From Warburgia ugandensis (lineage: Eukaryota > Streptophyta > Magnoliopsida > Canellales > Canellaceae), in assembly GCA_035236585.1 (NCBI GenBank), contig CP141137.1, positions 10,742,327 to 10,806,326 of the forward strand: DNA of 64,000 nt, read 5' to 3'. The number at the start of each line of letters is the position of its first letter. Position 1 is the first letter of the stretch. This document shows positions 1 to 11,514 of the stretch, one piece after another. A program made the translations under genes and the position numbers. Below the pieces are notes generated by a model. That model searched no databases, had not been told where the DNA came from, and saw only the letters and a program-made list of their open reading frames with translations.

Positions 1-509
1 GGCGAGAGGAATGGACATCCGAGGAATTTGAGAACAGCATTGTGCGCGAAAGAGATGGGAAAAGACCACTGCTTACAGGCGATGTACTTGTCGCCCTAAG
101 AGAAGGTGTGGCCATCCTGGGAGAGCTTCGACTGACGGACAATTCAAGCTGGATAAGGAGCCGTACGTTCAGGCTAGGTGTTCGAGTGACTTTAGAGACC
201 TCGCAAGGAATGCGGATTAAGGAAGCAATTACAGAAGCTTTTCCAGTTAAAGACCACCGCGGAGAATGTAAGTTTTCTTTGGTAAACTTTTTTTATTTCC
301 ATGGTATATTTTGTCTAGAGATTAACTAGGAGGACCACTGGCTACAACAGACTAGTCCTCTAAGGGCATGGTACCGTTGTCCTACAATTTTCCTTTCTCA
401 TAAATTTTCATTTTTAAAGTTAGACAGCCACCTCCCATGCATACCCTCTAACACTGGTTACCCAGGTGAAAGACTCCTCGCTCCCATATCATCTTATTAT
501 TTCTTCTCT

Positions 510-560
<51 letters not shown>

Positions 561-3343
561 CCTCGAATCTTAAACTCTCAATCCTAATAATAATAATAAT
601 ACAGCTACTATTATTAATTATATCAATTAATAATTAGGCACTAACTATTATTATAGAGATGCAATTCCTATCCATTATTGGAAAGAGATATAATTGTCTT
701 TGTATTTGATTTATTAGCCCCTTACTAAATGGTAGGATGGCTACAACTCTACCTGGACCTAAAGTTTAGATCCAAACCCTTCAATATGTTGGCCTTGACT
801 TAGATGGGTTATAGTAAAAAAAATTTCATCCATTGGATGATCCTAGCCAATGCTGCTTTCAATTATAAAATGGACAGTGAAACTTTGACGGTTTATTTTA
901 CCAGTCTAGAAAACAACATCTAAGATTATCTAATGGATGAGAATTTCAGAATGTGAAACATCTAACTCTAGGAGAATATTTTAAACAATTTGGATCTTCA
1001 TACATCTAGGCCCGCATAGAGTTAGAGCCGTCCAAAACACCAAAGCCTTCTAGTGCATTAATGGCTCAAGGAGTCTCTCAATTGGGTGGCTGGGGTTCAA
1101 GATTGTGCACGAGTGTACATCTACAATTAAAAAAAGAAAAGAAAAAAGAGGCCATTATATCACTTCCAATTAATAGTTGTTACGAATATCAGAAATTATA
1201 TATAAGTTGTACCAATAATTATATGAGAATTGTTATTATTGCTCGAAGAATTAAATCGTTCCATCGCCAAAAGACTGGTTCATTGTCACCTGTTCTACTT
1301 TAACTGGATAATCTTAACATGGGTTAACCTTTGGCCAAAATCCAAATCCATATTAAAAAAAGCTAAAGTATTTTAAGATCATCTAATCAAAGTGGGAGCA
1401 GTGACAAAGCCCTGGACTATATAATCACCACGAGGAACAACATTTGTTTCACTGGAAAAAAATGCGACCCCTAATTAGGACAAGGGCTTGATCATGATAA
1501 TGATGATGATGATGATGATGATATATATATATATATATAGATTGCCACCTGTCTTTAGAATTTCTTTAAATTTAATAGAAATTATATTTCACTTGCCCCT
1601 TAAACGTGTCTATATTGATTTTGTTGGAGGATGTGGAGCCATCAACAATGTGATTGGGTAATAACAACTTTATATTGTGTCAACTAAACAAGACTGGCGC
1701 TATCATTTCACCGTAGAACCATTATTATCTAAAGCGAGGAAATGGTATCACCCAGGGCGAGAAGACCTACAGATTGGACGCATCTTCATGAATCAAACCA
1801 GTTCTCTAGGGCCCCACAATTAGTTTTCATAAATTGCTTGCAACAGTTAGATTAAAAGACAAGGGTCCACATGTTGCCAAAAATCTTCAGTAATATAATT
1901 AAGAAGATTAAGCCGTTTGGCTACAATTAGATGCATTCCTTCAATCAAAATGTTGGTACTGTTTTAGTATGGAATTTGGAGTTGGTGACATCCAACAGTT
2001 AATCTAAGAATCTGATAAACTGGACGAGTAATATTGAACGTCAATGATATTCAATATCAGTTGTTTATTACTAATTTACTACCCATTAGATTGTTGTTTT
2101 GTTTACATATGCATGCTTATATATTTCATGTGTAAGCCTAAATTAACCATGCACCTAAAGTTCATCTGGATTCGTTTGCAGTGTACAAGAAACACTATCC
2201 CCCATCTCTACATGATGAAGTATGGCGTCTGGAGGGGATCAGCAAAGATGGTGCTTTCCATAAAAAGCTTCATGCTGCAAACATAGACACGGTGCAGGAG
2301 TTCCTCAAGCTATCCACAGTCAATTCTGAAAGACTCAGAGAGGTAATGATCAAGCCCAATGGTTTCAAATCATCTCGTCTGCACCATGTGGGTGTTCTAC
2401 ACCCAACCATTTCATCTTAAACTAACTCATACTTTCATGATAAATTTTACCATTAGATACTAGGCCACGGAATGTCGGACAAGTTGTGGGAGGTAACAAT
2501 AAACCATGCCAACAGTTGTGAACTGGGAAACAATCATTACCTACATCGTGGACCGCGTTTTGCAATCCTACTTAATCCTATTTGCCAAGTCGAAAGGGCC
2601 ATGATCGATGGCCATATGTTTCCAACATATCCTCAGTTTGGACGCACCAAGGTACGACCACTGTTTGTGCCATCATAAAATAGTTGCCAAATTTTGACTT
2701 TGATGAGAAGTTAACGACATAAAAAAAGGGCTGTCCTGTGAAGCTCTCGGATATGTGGGCGGGGTACAAGGGTTTATAGTACACAGTCGTACCTTGCATT
2801 TTTGCAAGAGGCTGTTTCCACACCTTGAACCCGTGACCTCAAATTCACATGACAACAACTTTACCATTGTGCCAAGGCTCTCCTTTAGAAATTAACGACA
2901 TATCTACCCCAAATTTGCAGGCCTACATGGAACATTTAGTCCATGATGCTTATCATCAATGGAACAAATTGGAAGTGATTGATGACTTACTCGCAGAGAA
3001 TCCTCTACTACTACTAGTACAAAGTACGCAGTTCTTCTCTTTTCCAACATTTTCTCTCTAGCTATACAAAAGTTTCAGGTCTTTAATAAGTAGAAATCTT
3101 ACAGATGAATTGATGGGCCAAGGAGTAAGCAAACCGCACGAAGACAATGCGCCACCGAGTCACCAGCCTGGGTTTATTGAGATGGGCTCTGTTGATCTGG
3201 AACCACTACCTTACAACAACGTACACATTGGATATACTTCCTGGCCTCAGAACCCCATTCAGCTCCCTGCACCCTTGTACATGTCAGATTCGCAATCGGA
3301 CGATGAACGAAATCCTACTCAGCATTTCCTGCTTAACAGCTAA
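1..3343 (+). CDS. CBP60: CBP60-family calmodulin-binding protein, 3' five exons (5' end outside window)
   Basis: Exons by splice sites and reading frame: 1-267, 2182-2342, 2457-2651, 2921-3023, 3105-3343 (TAA at 3341). All introns are GT-AG and the frame is continuous across every junction. The first exon reads [20 protein letters not shown] then LLTGDV, a hallmark of the CBP60/SARD1 family, followed by the family block GELYKKHYPP formed across the first junction. About 320 residues are present, covering the end of the DNA-binding region, the middle domain and the C-terminal domain. CBP60 proteins are nuclear, plant-specific transcription factors, many of them calmodulin-binding; CBP60g and SARD1 activate salicylic-acid biosynthesis genes. 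Which paralogue this is cannot be told. Intron 1 (1914 bp) holds a TAA repeat, two retroposon fragments and a LINE tail. Intron 3 is mostly a SINE. The tail after about 3105 is poorly conserved in the family, so the last junction is the least certain. Confidence 0.9.
420..500 (-). mobile_element. SINE-like retroposon fragment (family 2, copy 1)
   Basis: Read on the minus strand this matches the copies at 1021-1150 and 49905-50095: a block like GGAGTCTTTCACCTGGGTAA, then a pyrimidine/A-rich end. It lies in CBP60 intron 1. It is short and diverged; no target duplication was found. Confidence 0.4.
512..601. repeat. (TAA)n microsatellite, two arrays
   Basis: Perfect TAA/AAT repeats at 512-560 and a shorter array at about 586-601, inside CBP60 intron 1. 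Confidence 0.95.
1021..1150 (+). mobile_element. SINE-like retroposon (family 2, copy 2)
   Basis: Contains CAAAGCCTTCTA, GGAGTCTCTCAATTGGGTGG, a tRNA B-box-like GGTTCAAG and an A-rich tail (AAAAAAAGAAAAGAAAAAAG). The same order of blocks recurs on the minus strand at 49905-50095. The combination of a B-box-like motif and an A-rich tail suggests a tRNA-related SINE; this is inference. Located in CBP60 intron 1. Confidence 0.5.
1464..1522 (+). mobile_element. 3' tail of an RTE-type LINE
   Basis: GCGACCCCTAATTAGGA followed by GGGCTTGAT and a GAT repeat mirrors the 3' end of the LINE at 24592-25027 (GACCCCTAATTGGGAT, GGTCTTGATGATGATG). It lies in CBP60 intron 1, followed by an (AT)n run to 1539. 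Confidence 0.45.
2721..2886 (-). mobile_element. Au-type SINE in CBP60 intron 3
   Basis: On the minus strand it carries the A-box region (TTGGCACAATGGTAAAG), the B-box (GGTTCAAGG) and GCAAAAATGCAAGGTA, and ends in a T run, as Au SINEs do. It is flanked by a target duplication AGAAGTTAACGACAT (2706-2720) / AGAAATTAACGACAT (2887-2901), 14 of 15 identical. It makes up most of the 269-bp intron. Confidence 0.9.
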
Positions 3344-3891
3344 GAAGAGTATCTTATGTTGATACAGATGAACTGAATCCATGGAGGTAGGCCAGTCGCC
3401 CATGATGCGCCTTTGCACATGCGAAGAGGTGTTACTAGAAACAAAGACAAGTGAAGATGACAAGTTACCATTCTTCAATCTGCATCGTTCTCTTGATTTT
3501 CCTTTTCCATTGCATTTTTGTTTTATTTTCTATCTGTTCGTACCTTTCTAGTGTCATTCAGTCCAACCAAGAGCTTTGTCTCATCTTGTATATATTGTAA
3601 GAAGTCACACAGTGACACTTTGTAGGCCTTCTAACTAAGCTGCGAAAGTAAAGGATTTTGTTGTGAACGGTAGATCTCATGCTTAGTTAGAACTAATAGA
3701 ACATCAATGTAAATTAGAAGTTATGACCATTAGTTCTTTGTTCAGTAGCCTACTGTCTTTTATAATCTCATCTCTCTTTTGTTCATTTTCTATACTACCA
3801 TATGTCTTCATTCGCAAAGGGTTAATGGTCATAAACATTTGTCTCTCATGTTCTCCTTCATAAACATTTGTCGTTGTTGTACCTTGACTAA
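3344..3891. other. CBP60 3' UTR and intergenic DNA
   Basis: Follows the CBP60 stop codon. The AT-rich stretch to about 3620 is the likely 3' UTR. No further coding sequence is seen. The last four bases (CTAA) are the target duplication of the next element. Confidence 0.5.
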
Positions 3892-4393
3892 TGTCATGGG
3901 CTCAGACTTTCACTCCTATGCGTCACTTAGTCTTGAAATGTGCTCAAGGCACCAAGGTTAAGTTCAGCCTGAATTACGGAAGCTTACAAGAAAATATGGG
4001 AAGAGAACATGAAACCAGAAAAGAACCACTAACTTGAACTCTAATTCTTTGATTGGTTCATTCCTTATAAGATGTCTTACAAATGAGAGAGCTCCTCTAT
4101 TTATAAGAGTTCACCCCCTTTCCACCTCGTCAATGGAGGGCTAAGATCATTACACATGTACGGTCTATATTCTCCTCTGGAACATTCTTACAAAATATCT
4201 AAAGTCTACAACATTCTGGATTGTAGATATTTATAATGATAATTCTAGAGCTTAGGCCTTCTAGAAACGGATCTTCCTTCATGGGTATTCAATAGCAAGC
4301 CAAAGTCTCTTGAACAGAGTCCACGAACTAAAATGGGCCTCTTTTAAAACTTGTATGCTTTGGTCATGGGTTGTGCAAGAATAGTGCATGACA
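3892..4393 (-). repeat. 3' LTR of the TR-GAG element
   Basis: Left copy of the LTR pair, TGTCA...TGACA. The element is read on the minus strand, so this is its 3' LTR; the adjacent purine tract at 4394-4406 supports that orientation. Confidence 0.9.
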
Positions 4394-4931
4394 TTTTCCC
4401 CCACCTGTTGCCGTGTTTCTTTCGCATTTGTATAGTTATCTTTTTCTGTCATGGCTCTCGCACATCTATGTGGTCACTACAATCCTTCATGTCTCTAACA
4501 CATCCAAGCTTGGTCGTTTTCCTCTTAGAGTGTTGTTGTTGTGTCACACTCTTCCCTGTACCATCAATTACGATAACACTCTTGCTGACCATTTTTCCTT
4601 GGGGTTCTTTAGTTGTTAACACCCTTATGGTAGTTAGGTGTGGCAATGTACCTACATTGTACCATCTTCATGTTTAATATAGAGTTCTCGTGCCACATCA
4701 CGTGTCTCCTTGTATCTTCATGTGTAACAACATCCTTTCTGACTTTTGGTTTCTCTAAGAATTTCCTTGACGTTGATATTTCCATGGAACCTAGTTGCAT
4801 CATCACCTCACTTAATGCAACTTCTTCTAGTGGTTGCATGTTTCTTTCCATACTCTCTTGTGTGGCAACACTATCATTGTCCATGGTTGTTTCAACTATT
4901 GTTGTGCAATTAAGTGGCGTACCTGATTGTG

Positions 4932-5252
4932 CTAGATTCTTTGGTTTTTCTCCTCCTCTTCCTTGTGTAGTATCATGTCATGTTGGGTCTTCCTTGTTAG
5001 ACACTCTCGCATGAGGTGTGGTCCATCACAAAAGTAGCATGGTCTTGATGGAGTAGTAACCTTCCATCTACTAACATAGCACCTTGGATTCAAAACGCTA
5101 ACCTCAAGTGTTCTATGAAGGCTTACCTTTCTTATGGAGCACAATCTATCTTCTCCCTCGCCTTTAAGCTCTTTCGTCACAACTTCAAAGGACCCTAACC
5201 TTGAGTGCAGTTCCTCTAGTCGAGTGGAGATGCCACATGCAATTGCCTTCAT
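4932..5252 (-). pseudogene. gag-like ORF with CCHC-type zinc knuckle
   Basis: A 106-codon frame starting with ATG about 80 bases after the primer-binding site. Near residue 72 it has CYFCDGPHLMREC (C-x2-C-x3-H-x4-C), the short zinc-knuckle variant seen in gag of many plant Ty3/gypsy elements, followed by an acidic stretch. A second open frame on the same strand (4884-4609, 91 codons, Glu/Met-rich) follows in a different frame, suggesting a frameshifted gag. A full-length gag would be several times longer. Confidence 0.65.
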
Positions 5253-5345
5253 CTTAGTAAGCCTTCACTGCTAACCTTGCTTTGAAACCAACTTCACTCA
5301 ATCTCGCTCAGCTACCAACCCTGTCGAACCTACTCTGATACCATT

Positions 5346-5849
5346 TGTCACAGGCTCAGACTTTCACACTCTCATGCGGCACTTAGTCTTGAAATGCGCT
5401 CAAAGCACCAAGGCTAAGTTGAGCCTGAATTGCGGAAGCTTATAAGAAAATATAGGAAGAGAACACGAAACAAAAAAAGAACCACTAACTTATACTCTAA
5501 TTCATTGATTGGTTCATTCCTTATAAGATGTCTTACAAATGAGGGAGCTCCTCTATTTATAAGAGTTTACCCCCTTTCCACCTCCTCAATGGAGGGCTAA
5601 GATCATTACACATGTACGGTCTATATTCCCCTTTGGAACATTCTTATAAAATATCTAAAGTCTACAACATTCTAGATTGTAGATATTTATAAGGATAAAT
5701 CTAGAGCTTGGGCCTTCTAGAAACGAATTTTCCTTCATAAGTATTCAATAGAGAGCCAAAGTCTCTTGAACTGAGTCCACGAACTAAAATAGGCCTCTTT
5801 TAGAACTTGTATGCTTTGGTCATGGGCTATGCAAGAACAATCCATGACA
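5346..5849 (-). repeat. 5' LTR of the TR-GAG element
   Basis: Right copy of the LTR pair; carries the TATA-like box at 5552-5563 (minus) and abuts the primer-binding site at 5332-5343. Confidence 0.9.
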
Positions 5850-5929
5850 CTAAGCCAAATTCTTCTTCTTTGCTTCTTTTCTCCTTTCTCATTTGATGAG
5901 GTGATAACATTATTCTCTTATTAGATTGT

Positions 5930-7740
5930 AAGGTCTAACTCTGCCACTGCCAATCCCAAGCTTGGATAAAAAGAGGAGGGTTTTGCGTCAGGTGTTAGCT
6001 GGCAAGTAAAACTTTTTGAAAAAGTTGAAGATGATTTCATTATTTTTTCTTCTTACTTACAAATGAATATACATGTGTACATTTGTTTGTAAGTGAGAAG
6101 AGAAAATAATGTAAATCATCTTCAACATCTTCACTTATGGAAAACTTACCTTAACATGAATTGATCATTAACATTCCTTAAGCTAGGGTGTCCATTGTAA
6201 GCAACAAACTGCATCGCACATCAAGTGCAGTGAAAAGTGGACAAGGGATGCTAGGGCATTTCTCCAAAAGAAATGTGTTAGATCAGATCCCAAGTGTAGC
6301 GAAAAATGGGCAAGAGTTGCAAGAGCATTTTCTTAGAAGCGACACTTTGCATCAAAACTTAGGTGCAATGGAAAGTAGGCATGGTTTTATATCATGGAGG
6401 TCGAAAAGTGTGTGGGTAAATATACTAGCTCAAGAAAATAAGATTTGTATCACCGCATAAAATATAAACACAATGATAGGTAAAAGTCTAAAGTTTGTAG
6501 ATATGATGAAATGTAAGAAAATCAACATCACTTATATCTAAGAAGCTAAGTAGAAAGGGGCTAAAACTAGAAAAATCTATAAGTATAAGCTCTGGTACAT
6601 AGGAAAGGGAAATAATAGAAATGACATATGGATAGTGGTGGATAAAGAATTAAAGAAAAAAGTTATAGATATTAAAAGAACTAGTGATAGACTTATAATA
6701 ATAAAACTAGTCCTAAGACAAAAGATCATAAATGTTATAATTGCATATGCATCATAAGTAGGGTTAGAAGACAGAATCAAGAGATAGTTCTAGGAAGATA
6801 TGGAGGGAGTCGTGCAAGAAATACACAACACATAGGGGATATTTATAGGAGCACACTTAAATGATCATGTTGGAAAAGAAAAAGAATGATATGATAGGGT
6901 ACATGGAGGGTATGATACGAAGAATGAAATGAGATGGAAGAAGCTATCTTCGATTTTGTTTTGGTATATAACCTAGCCTAACAAACACATTCTTTAACAA
7001 GAAGGCAGAACACTTTATAATCTTTAAAAATTGACTCTATAAAAGCCAAATAGACTTTTTTATACTTAGAAATATTTAAAGATCAATGTGTAAGGATTGT
7101 AAGATGATACCCAGTGAGAGTTTAACCTTACAACATAGGTTAATGATTATTGATATCTACATTAAAAGATGAAAGAAAGTAAATGAACTTAATCGATATT
7201 CAAAAACTAAGTGGTGGAACTCACAAGGAGAGAGAATAACATCACTCACAAATAAGTTGATAGTAGAAGGCAACTAGAATAATGAAATAGAAGTAAACAT
7301 TATATCGATTAATGTGACCAAGTCCATTAAGAAAGTGAGAAAACAGGTCCTAGGAGTATCTAAAGGTAAAAGACAATCAGTAAAGAAAACTTGGTGGTAG
7401 AGTGACAAAGTGCAAAAAGTTATTAAAGAAAAATGAGTATGTTTTAAAGTTTAACAAATGACTAGAAATAACAAAAACTTTGAGCAATTTAAGAATGCTA
7501 AAAAGGTTGTTAAGAGAATAATTAACACAAGGCATATGATGATTTCTATAATAGATTAGGATCATTAGAAGGAAAGGAAGATGTTTTTAAACTTGCAAAG
7601 TTAAGAGATCAAAAGGGTAAGGACTTTGACTATGTTAAGTGCATTAGAAGTGATGACCAAATGGTACTAGTTATAGATGATGAGATTAAACCAAGGTGGA
7701 AAAGTTACTTTTAAAAATTGCTAAAAGACAACTGCTATGA
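5930..7740 (+). mobile_element. RTE-type LINE, 5' part (decayed)
   Basis: Collinear with the LINE at 35290-36985: the same 5' leader (AGGAGGGTTTTGCGTCAGG), the same three tandem monomers (6180-6410), then a broken endonuclease region and the start of the reverse transcriptase region. Translation in shifting frames gives recognisable pieces such as YKLWY-like and DDEIKPRWKSYF near 7675-7710. Every frame is interrupted by stops and indels. The element breaks off at about 7740 and its 3' end resumes near 9338. Confidence 0.75.
6180..6410 (+). repeat. Three ~65-bp monomers in the LINE leader
   Basis: Three diverged copies of a unit containing 'GCATCGCACATCAAGTGCAG', 'TGAAAAGTGG(A)CAAGG' and 'GCTAGGGCATTT'. 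The same three-copy arrangement is found in the other LINE at 35693-35930. Confidence 0.7.
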
Positions 7741-8063
7741 AAATATAGGAAAACTCATTGAGGGGAAAAACTGGAGGAGATGGGGAAGAAGGAAGAAGAG
7801 GGAGAAGGAGGAGAGGGGAAAAAAGGAAGACGCAGGAGTCCAATCCTGGATCCGACTAGTGACGTAGAGATGCCGGATTTGAGAGAAGAGGGAACTGGTG
7901 GATGGAGAAGAGAAGAAAAGAAGAAGAGGAGAAAGGGAAAGGGAAGGGGAAGGGGAAGAGAGGGAAGGAGGAAAAAAGAAGAATGGGGAGAAAACCCGAG
8001 TTGGGTTTTCTTCTTCGGAGTGTTCAGATTGGTTTGGGCAGTGCTGGTTAGGCTGAAAAGCGG

Positions 8064-8162
<99 letters not shown>

Positions 8163-9337
8163 ATGCCAGGCCTGCTTGGTGTGTCACGCACCTATGGCCG
8201 ACCTGCCTTTGGGTCTGATGGGAAGCAGAGGTGGGGAAAGATGGGAGGTGAACAGATATTGGGAGAAATAAAGAGGAAGAACAGATTAGGTGAGAGAAGA
8301 GAGAGATAGACGTGTAGAGGGATGACGAGGGAGAAAGAGATAGAAAAGGATCTGTGAACAAAAGAGGCTGGAGATAGCAGGGGAGAGGGTGGCGTGGAAA
8401 GCAAAGAGGAGGGAGAGGAGGGGATTGAGAATAAGAGGGAGCAGAGAGAGAGAGAGATGCGTGGAAGAGAGTTGAGAAGAAGAAAGATAAGGAGGAGGGA
8501 GAGAGTCAGCCGGCCTAGCAGAGGAGGTGAGGAACGTGAGAGAAGAGGTGGTGAGAAAGTGGAGTAGGGAAGGAACGCACGGTGAGAAAGAAGGATAGAA
8601 GAGAGAATTGGAAAGTGGGGGTGATGGGTTTGGTGCTAAAGAGAGGTGATGGCTGGAAGAAGGGAAAATCCAGCCAAGAGAAGAAGACTAGAGAGAGGGC
8701 TGGGCATGGAGGAGAATGGAGGAAAGAGGGAGTGAAGGCAAGAGGAGGGGGAAAGTTGGCCAGCCCCAAAAGAGAGGGAAAAACCTTGTGTCTCTAGAGG
8801 AGAAATGAAAAATATAAGAAGAGGGTGAGAGAGACGTGAAAGAGAGGGAGATAAGAGGGAGAGACGTGTAGGAGAGAGGGGGATAAGAGGGAAAGAGAAA
8901 AGAGAAAAGAGAGGAGAGATAAGAGAGAGGGAAAAGAGAGATAAGAGAGAGGGGATAGAGATATAGAGTTGGGTGGGGTCCACTAGCATTCCAGTCTTGT
9001 TAGAACTCTAGAGTCTTCAAATTTCTTCTGTTTCTAGGAACTGTACATTTGATCTTTGTGATTTGATTTGGATCGTCCACGCTTAAGTCGATTGATCTGC
9101 AATGCGCAAGACCTAATTAGCATCATCTAAACTGTTCATTTTTCCTTTGATTAGCTTTAATGATCATCTGACTGTTAATTTTGTAATTTAACGGTTGGAT
9201 AGCTAATTAAAGTTAAATTAAACTATTTTATGCAAAAACCTTGAAATTGATGGCCTGGATACTCTAATTGCATACTAAATTAGGGGTATTTTGACTAAAA
9301 TTGAAGACTTAACAAGAAGGTAAAGGATTTAAAGTTA
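7741..9337. other. Purine-rich insert splitting the LINE
   Basis: About 7770-8960 is almost wholly G and A on the plus strand, then the sequence becomes ordinary AT-rich DNA to 9337. The long open frames here, on both strands, are low-complexity (Glu/Arg/Gly or Ser/Leu/Phe) and are not credible genes. The opposite strand resembles the pyrimidine-rich leader near the end of the solo LTR at 41280-41400, so this may be a fragment of a minus-strand LTR; borders and target duplication were not found. Confidence 0.45.
8066..8158. repeat. (GA)n microsatellite, about 93 bp
   Basis: Uninterrupted AG dinucleotides. Confidence 0.98.
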
Positions 9338-9962
9338 GCCGATCTAAGACATAGTATATGAAATGCAATTTTAATAAGGAGAGGAGTGAGAGTGGAGCAC
9401 TAGTAAAGATTGGTAACCGAGAAGTCCCTCTAAAAGATCAATTTCGATAACTTATGATTGATGATTCATGAGAGTGGAGAGATTAAGTGGGACGTTACCT
9501 TGGAACAAATGGAGATGTGCCTCTAGAGTTTTGTGATCCGTCGGTGCCACTCAAACTGAAAGGAAAATTCTAAGGTTGGCCATGCTCTATGGATTAGTGT
9601 TGGGCAATTAAGAAACATCATGTACATAAGATGAACATAGCCATAATGAGGATGTTAAGATGGATGAGTAGCAAGACAAGAAAGGATAGAATTAGGAATG
9701 AAAACATTAGATGAAACTTAGAACTAGTACTAATAGGTAACAAGATCCAATGGAGATTGAAAAAGGCACTGGTTTGAAGGAGTGAGGCAATGCAAGTCGA
9801 AGGTTCTAAAAGGGCAATGAGAATGCCCAAAAGAATATGGATAGAAGTGGTGAGAAAAGATTTAAAAATATTGAGACTAAATAAAGCCATGATACTTAAT
9901 AGAAGAAAATGGAGGAACAAGATTCATGTGGTCGAACCCTAATCGGAATAAGGTCTTGATGA
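9338..9962 (+). mobile_element. RTE-type LINE, 3' part (decayed)
   Basis: Broken-frame translation gives the C-terminal reverse transcriptase and tail region of plant RTE elements (KDQFRYL-like near 9435; a segment corresponding to the MLRWMS...RKDRIRN block of the copy at 24592-25027). It ends ACCCTAATCGGAATAAGGTCTTGATGA, the usual 3' end. It is in the same orientation as 5930-7740 and is taken as the other end of that insertion. Confidence 0.7.
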
Positions 9963-10613
9963 CAATTAAGAATTTGCCAGTCTCTTATTCTTTCCTACTA
10001 TAAGTTAATGCTTCTAGGGTAGAGGACAATCACCTCTCTTGATTGTCTACTCGATCCTTCACTCTTCCTGCTGTCATTATGGCTTCTCACGTTTCTTCCT
10101 CCAGCCATCAATGTTGTTCCTACTACCTTTAATCCACCCTCGGTCTCACATGTTACACAACATATTTTTACTCGATTTGATTGCACTGATTATATACTGT
10201 GGAGCAGTTAGTTGGTCACTATTTTCAAAGGGCAAGATCTTCTCAAATATGTGGATGGATCTGCGATAGCATGATCATGTTTTCTCTCCTCTACCATTGA
10301 TCCAACATATTGTAATCTCAATACTGTCTTTGCATTTTGAGACAGAACTATAACATTATTATGAGCTGAATTTTTCCCACTCCGAGTCAATCCCAACCTC
10401 AGTGGCTACATTTCCATCATCACGAGCAATCTAGTTGGCTCTAGAGAAAACTCTCTTCTCAATCAACAGCAAGGATTGTTCAACTCCATGGACAACTGCT
10501 ACTCGTAAGGAAAGGGTCGCCATTCATTATCGAATATCTTCAAAGAATCCTATTAATAGCTGATACACTTCAGATCACTCGACCTGCATTTCTGACGAAG
10601 ATTTAGTGCTCTA
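9963..10613. other. Intergenic, nothing recognised
   Basis: No long or family-like reading frame on either strand. The last 13 bases (ATTTAGTGCTCTA, 10601-10613) are the target duplication of the next SINE. Confidence 0.5.
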
Positions 10614-10797
10614 AGCAGCGGGAGTCTTAGTGCAATGGTAAAGTTGTTGTTGTAGGTTCTTGAGGTCACAGGTTCAAGGAATGGAAATAGCTTCTTGTAA
10701 AAATGTAAGGTAAGATTGCGTACTATAAACTCTTGTGGTTCATCCCTTCCTAGACCCTGCAGACGCAGGAGCTTCGTGCATTAGAGCTGTCCCTTTT
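10614..10797 (+). mobile_element. Au-type SINE
   Basis: A box TGCAATGGTAAAGTTG, B box GGTTCAAGG, Au core TGTAAGGTAAGATTGCGTAC and 3' CTGTCCCTTTT. Flanked by a perfect 13-bp duplication ATTTAGTGCTCTA (10601-10613, 10798-10810). Confidence 0.92.
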
Positions 10798-11185
10798 ATT
10801 TAGTGCTCTATGCAAACCCTCACTACTACCACTTTAATTTGTCCTCCAACAACCTTCATTGAAATGCATTCAACCATGCTTGGTTATGAAGCATTTCTGG
10901 AGCGTACACATCTCTTGCTCATAGAACATACTCAAGCAGCTACATTTCATGCGACTCCTTCAAATAAATAGTTTTAGGGATTAAATATACTTTTCTCTAA
11001 CTGTAACTTGTAAAGTTCTTTTATTTCATTTATGGAAGCTAAGCTAATATTTTTAATACTACTAGTTCTAAAATAAGGTTCGTTTTTGCTAAAGATTAAA
11101 TAAGAGCCGTTATATTAATGGAATGGTGCCTATATTCATGGTGTTCTTGGAAAAGATAATAAAAAATGAGGCTTTCACATTACCA

Positions 11186-11186
<1 letters not shown>

Positions 11187-11239
<53 letters not shown>
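11187..11239. repeat. (ATT)n microsatellite
   Basis: Perfect TTA/ATT repeats. Confidence 0.97.
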
Positions 11240-11240
<1 letters not shown>

Positions 11241-11313
11241 TAGAGAGAGTGGAGAGGGAAGTTGTGGGCCGGAGAAAAGAAAAGGTACGAGTGGGTTAGT
11301 GGCCTAAATGTCT

Positions 11314-11498
11314 AAAAAGGGGCAGCCCCAGTGCACGAAGCTCCTGCCTATGTAGGGTCTACGAAAGGGGCAGACCACAAGGGCCTATAGTAGGCAGCTT
11401 TACCTTGCATTTTGCAAGAGACTGATTCCATGTCTTGAACCCGTGACCTCAAGGCCAAATGACTACAACTTTAACTGTTGCGCCAAGGCTCCCCTTCT
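11314..11498 (-). mobile_element. Au-type SINE
   Basis: Minus-strand copy with the same A box, B box (CTTGAACC on plus) and TTGCATTTTGCAAGAG core. Flanked by a perfect 16-bp duplication AGTGGCCTAAATGTCT (11298-11313, 11499-11514), so it is one of the younger copies. Confidence 0.94.
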
Positions 11499-11514
11499 AG
11501 TGGCCTAAATGTCT

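Larger units (their letters stand above)
3892..5849 (-). mobile_element. Non-autonomous LTR retrotransposon with gag remnant (TR-GAG/TRIM-like)
   Basis: Two direct repeats, 3892-4393 (502 bp) and 5346-5849 (504 bp), each begin TGTCA and end TGACA and clearly align over their length. CTAA lies immediately outside both ends (3888-3891 and 5850-5853), a 4-bp target duplication. Just inside the right LTR the minus strand reads TGGTATCAGAGT (5332-5343), a primer-binding site for initiator methionine tRNA. Just inside the left LTR is a purine tract (AGGTGGGGGAAAA on minus). Each LTR has a TATA-like CTTATAAATAGA on the minus strand (4096-4107, 5552-5563). The 952-bp interior holds only gag-like sequence, with no protease, integrase or reverse transcriptase, so mobility would need another element's enzymes. 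Confidence 0.92.

Noticed and set aside
4640-5014. 124-codon plus-strand frame
   Set aside because: Antisense to the gag region of the TR-GAG element, whose minus-strand orientation is fixed by the primer-binding site and purine tract.
7735-8361. 208-codon minus-strand and 127-codon plus-strand open frames
   Set aside because: Low-complexity translation of the GA/CT tract; no protein-like composition.
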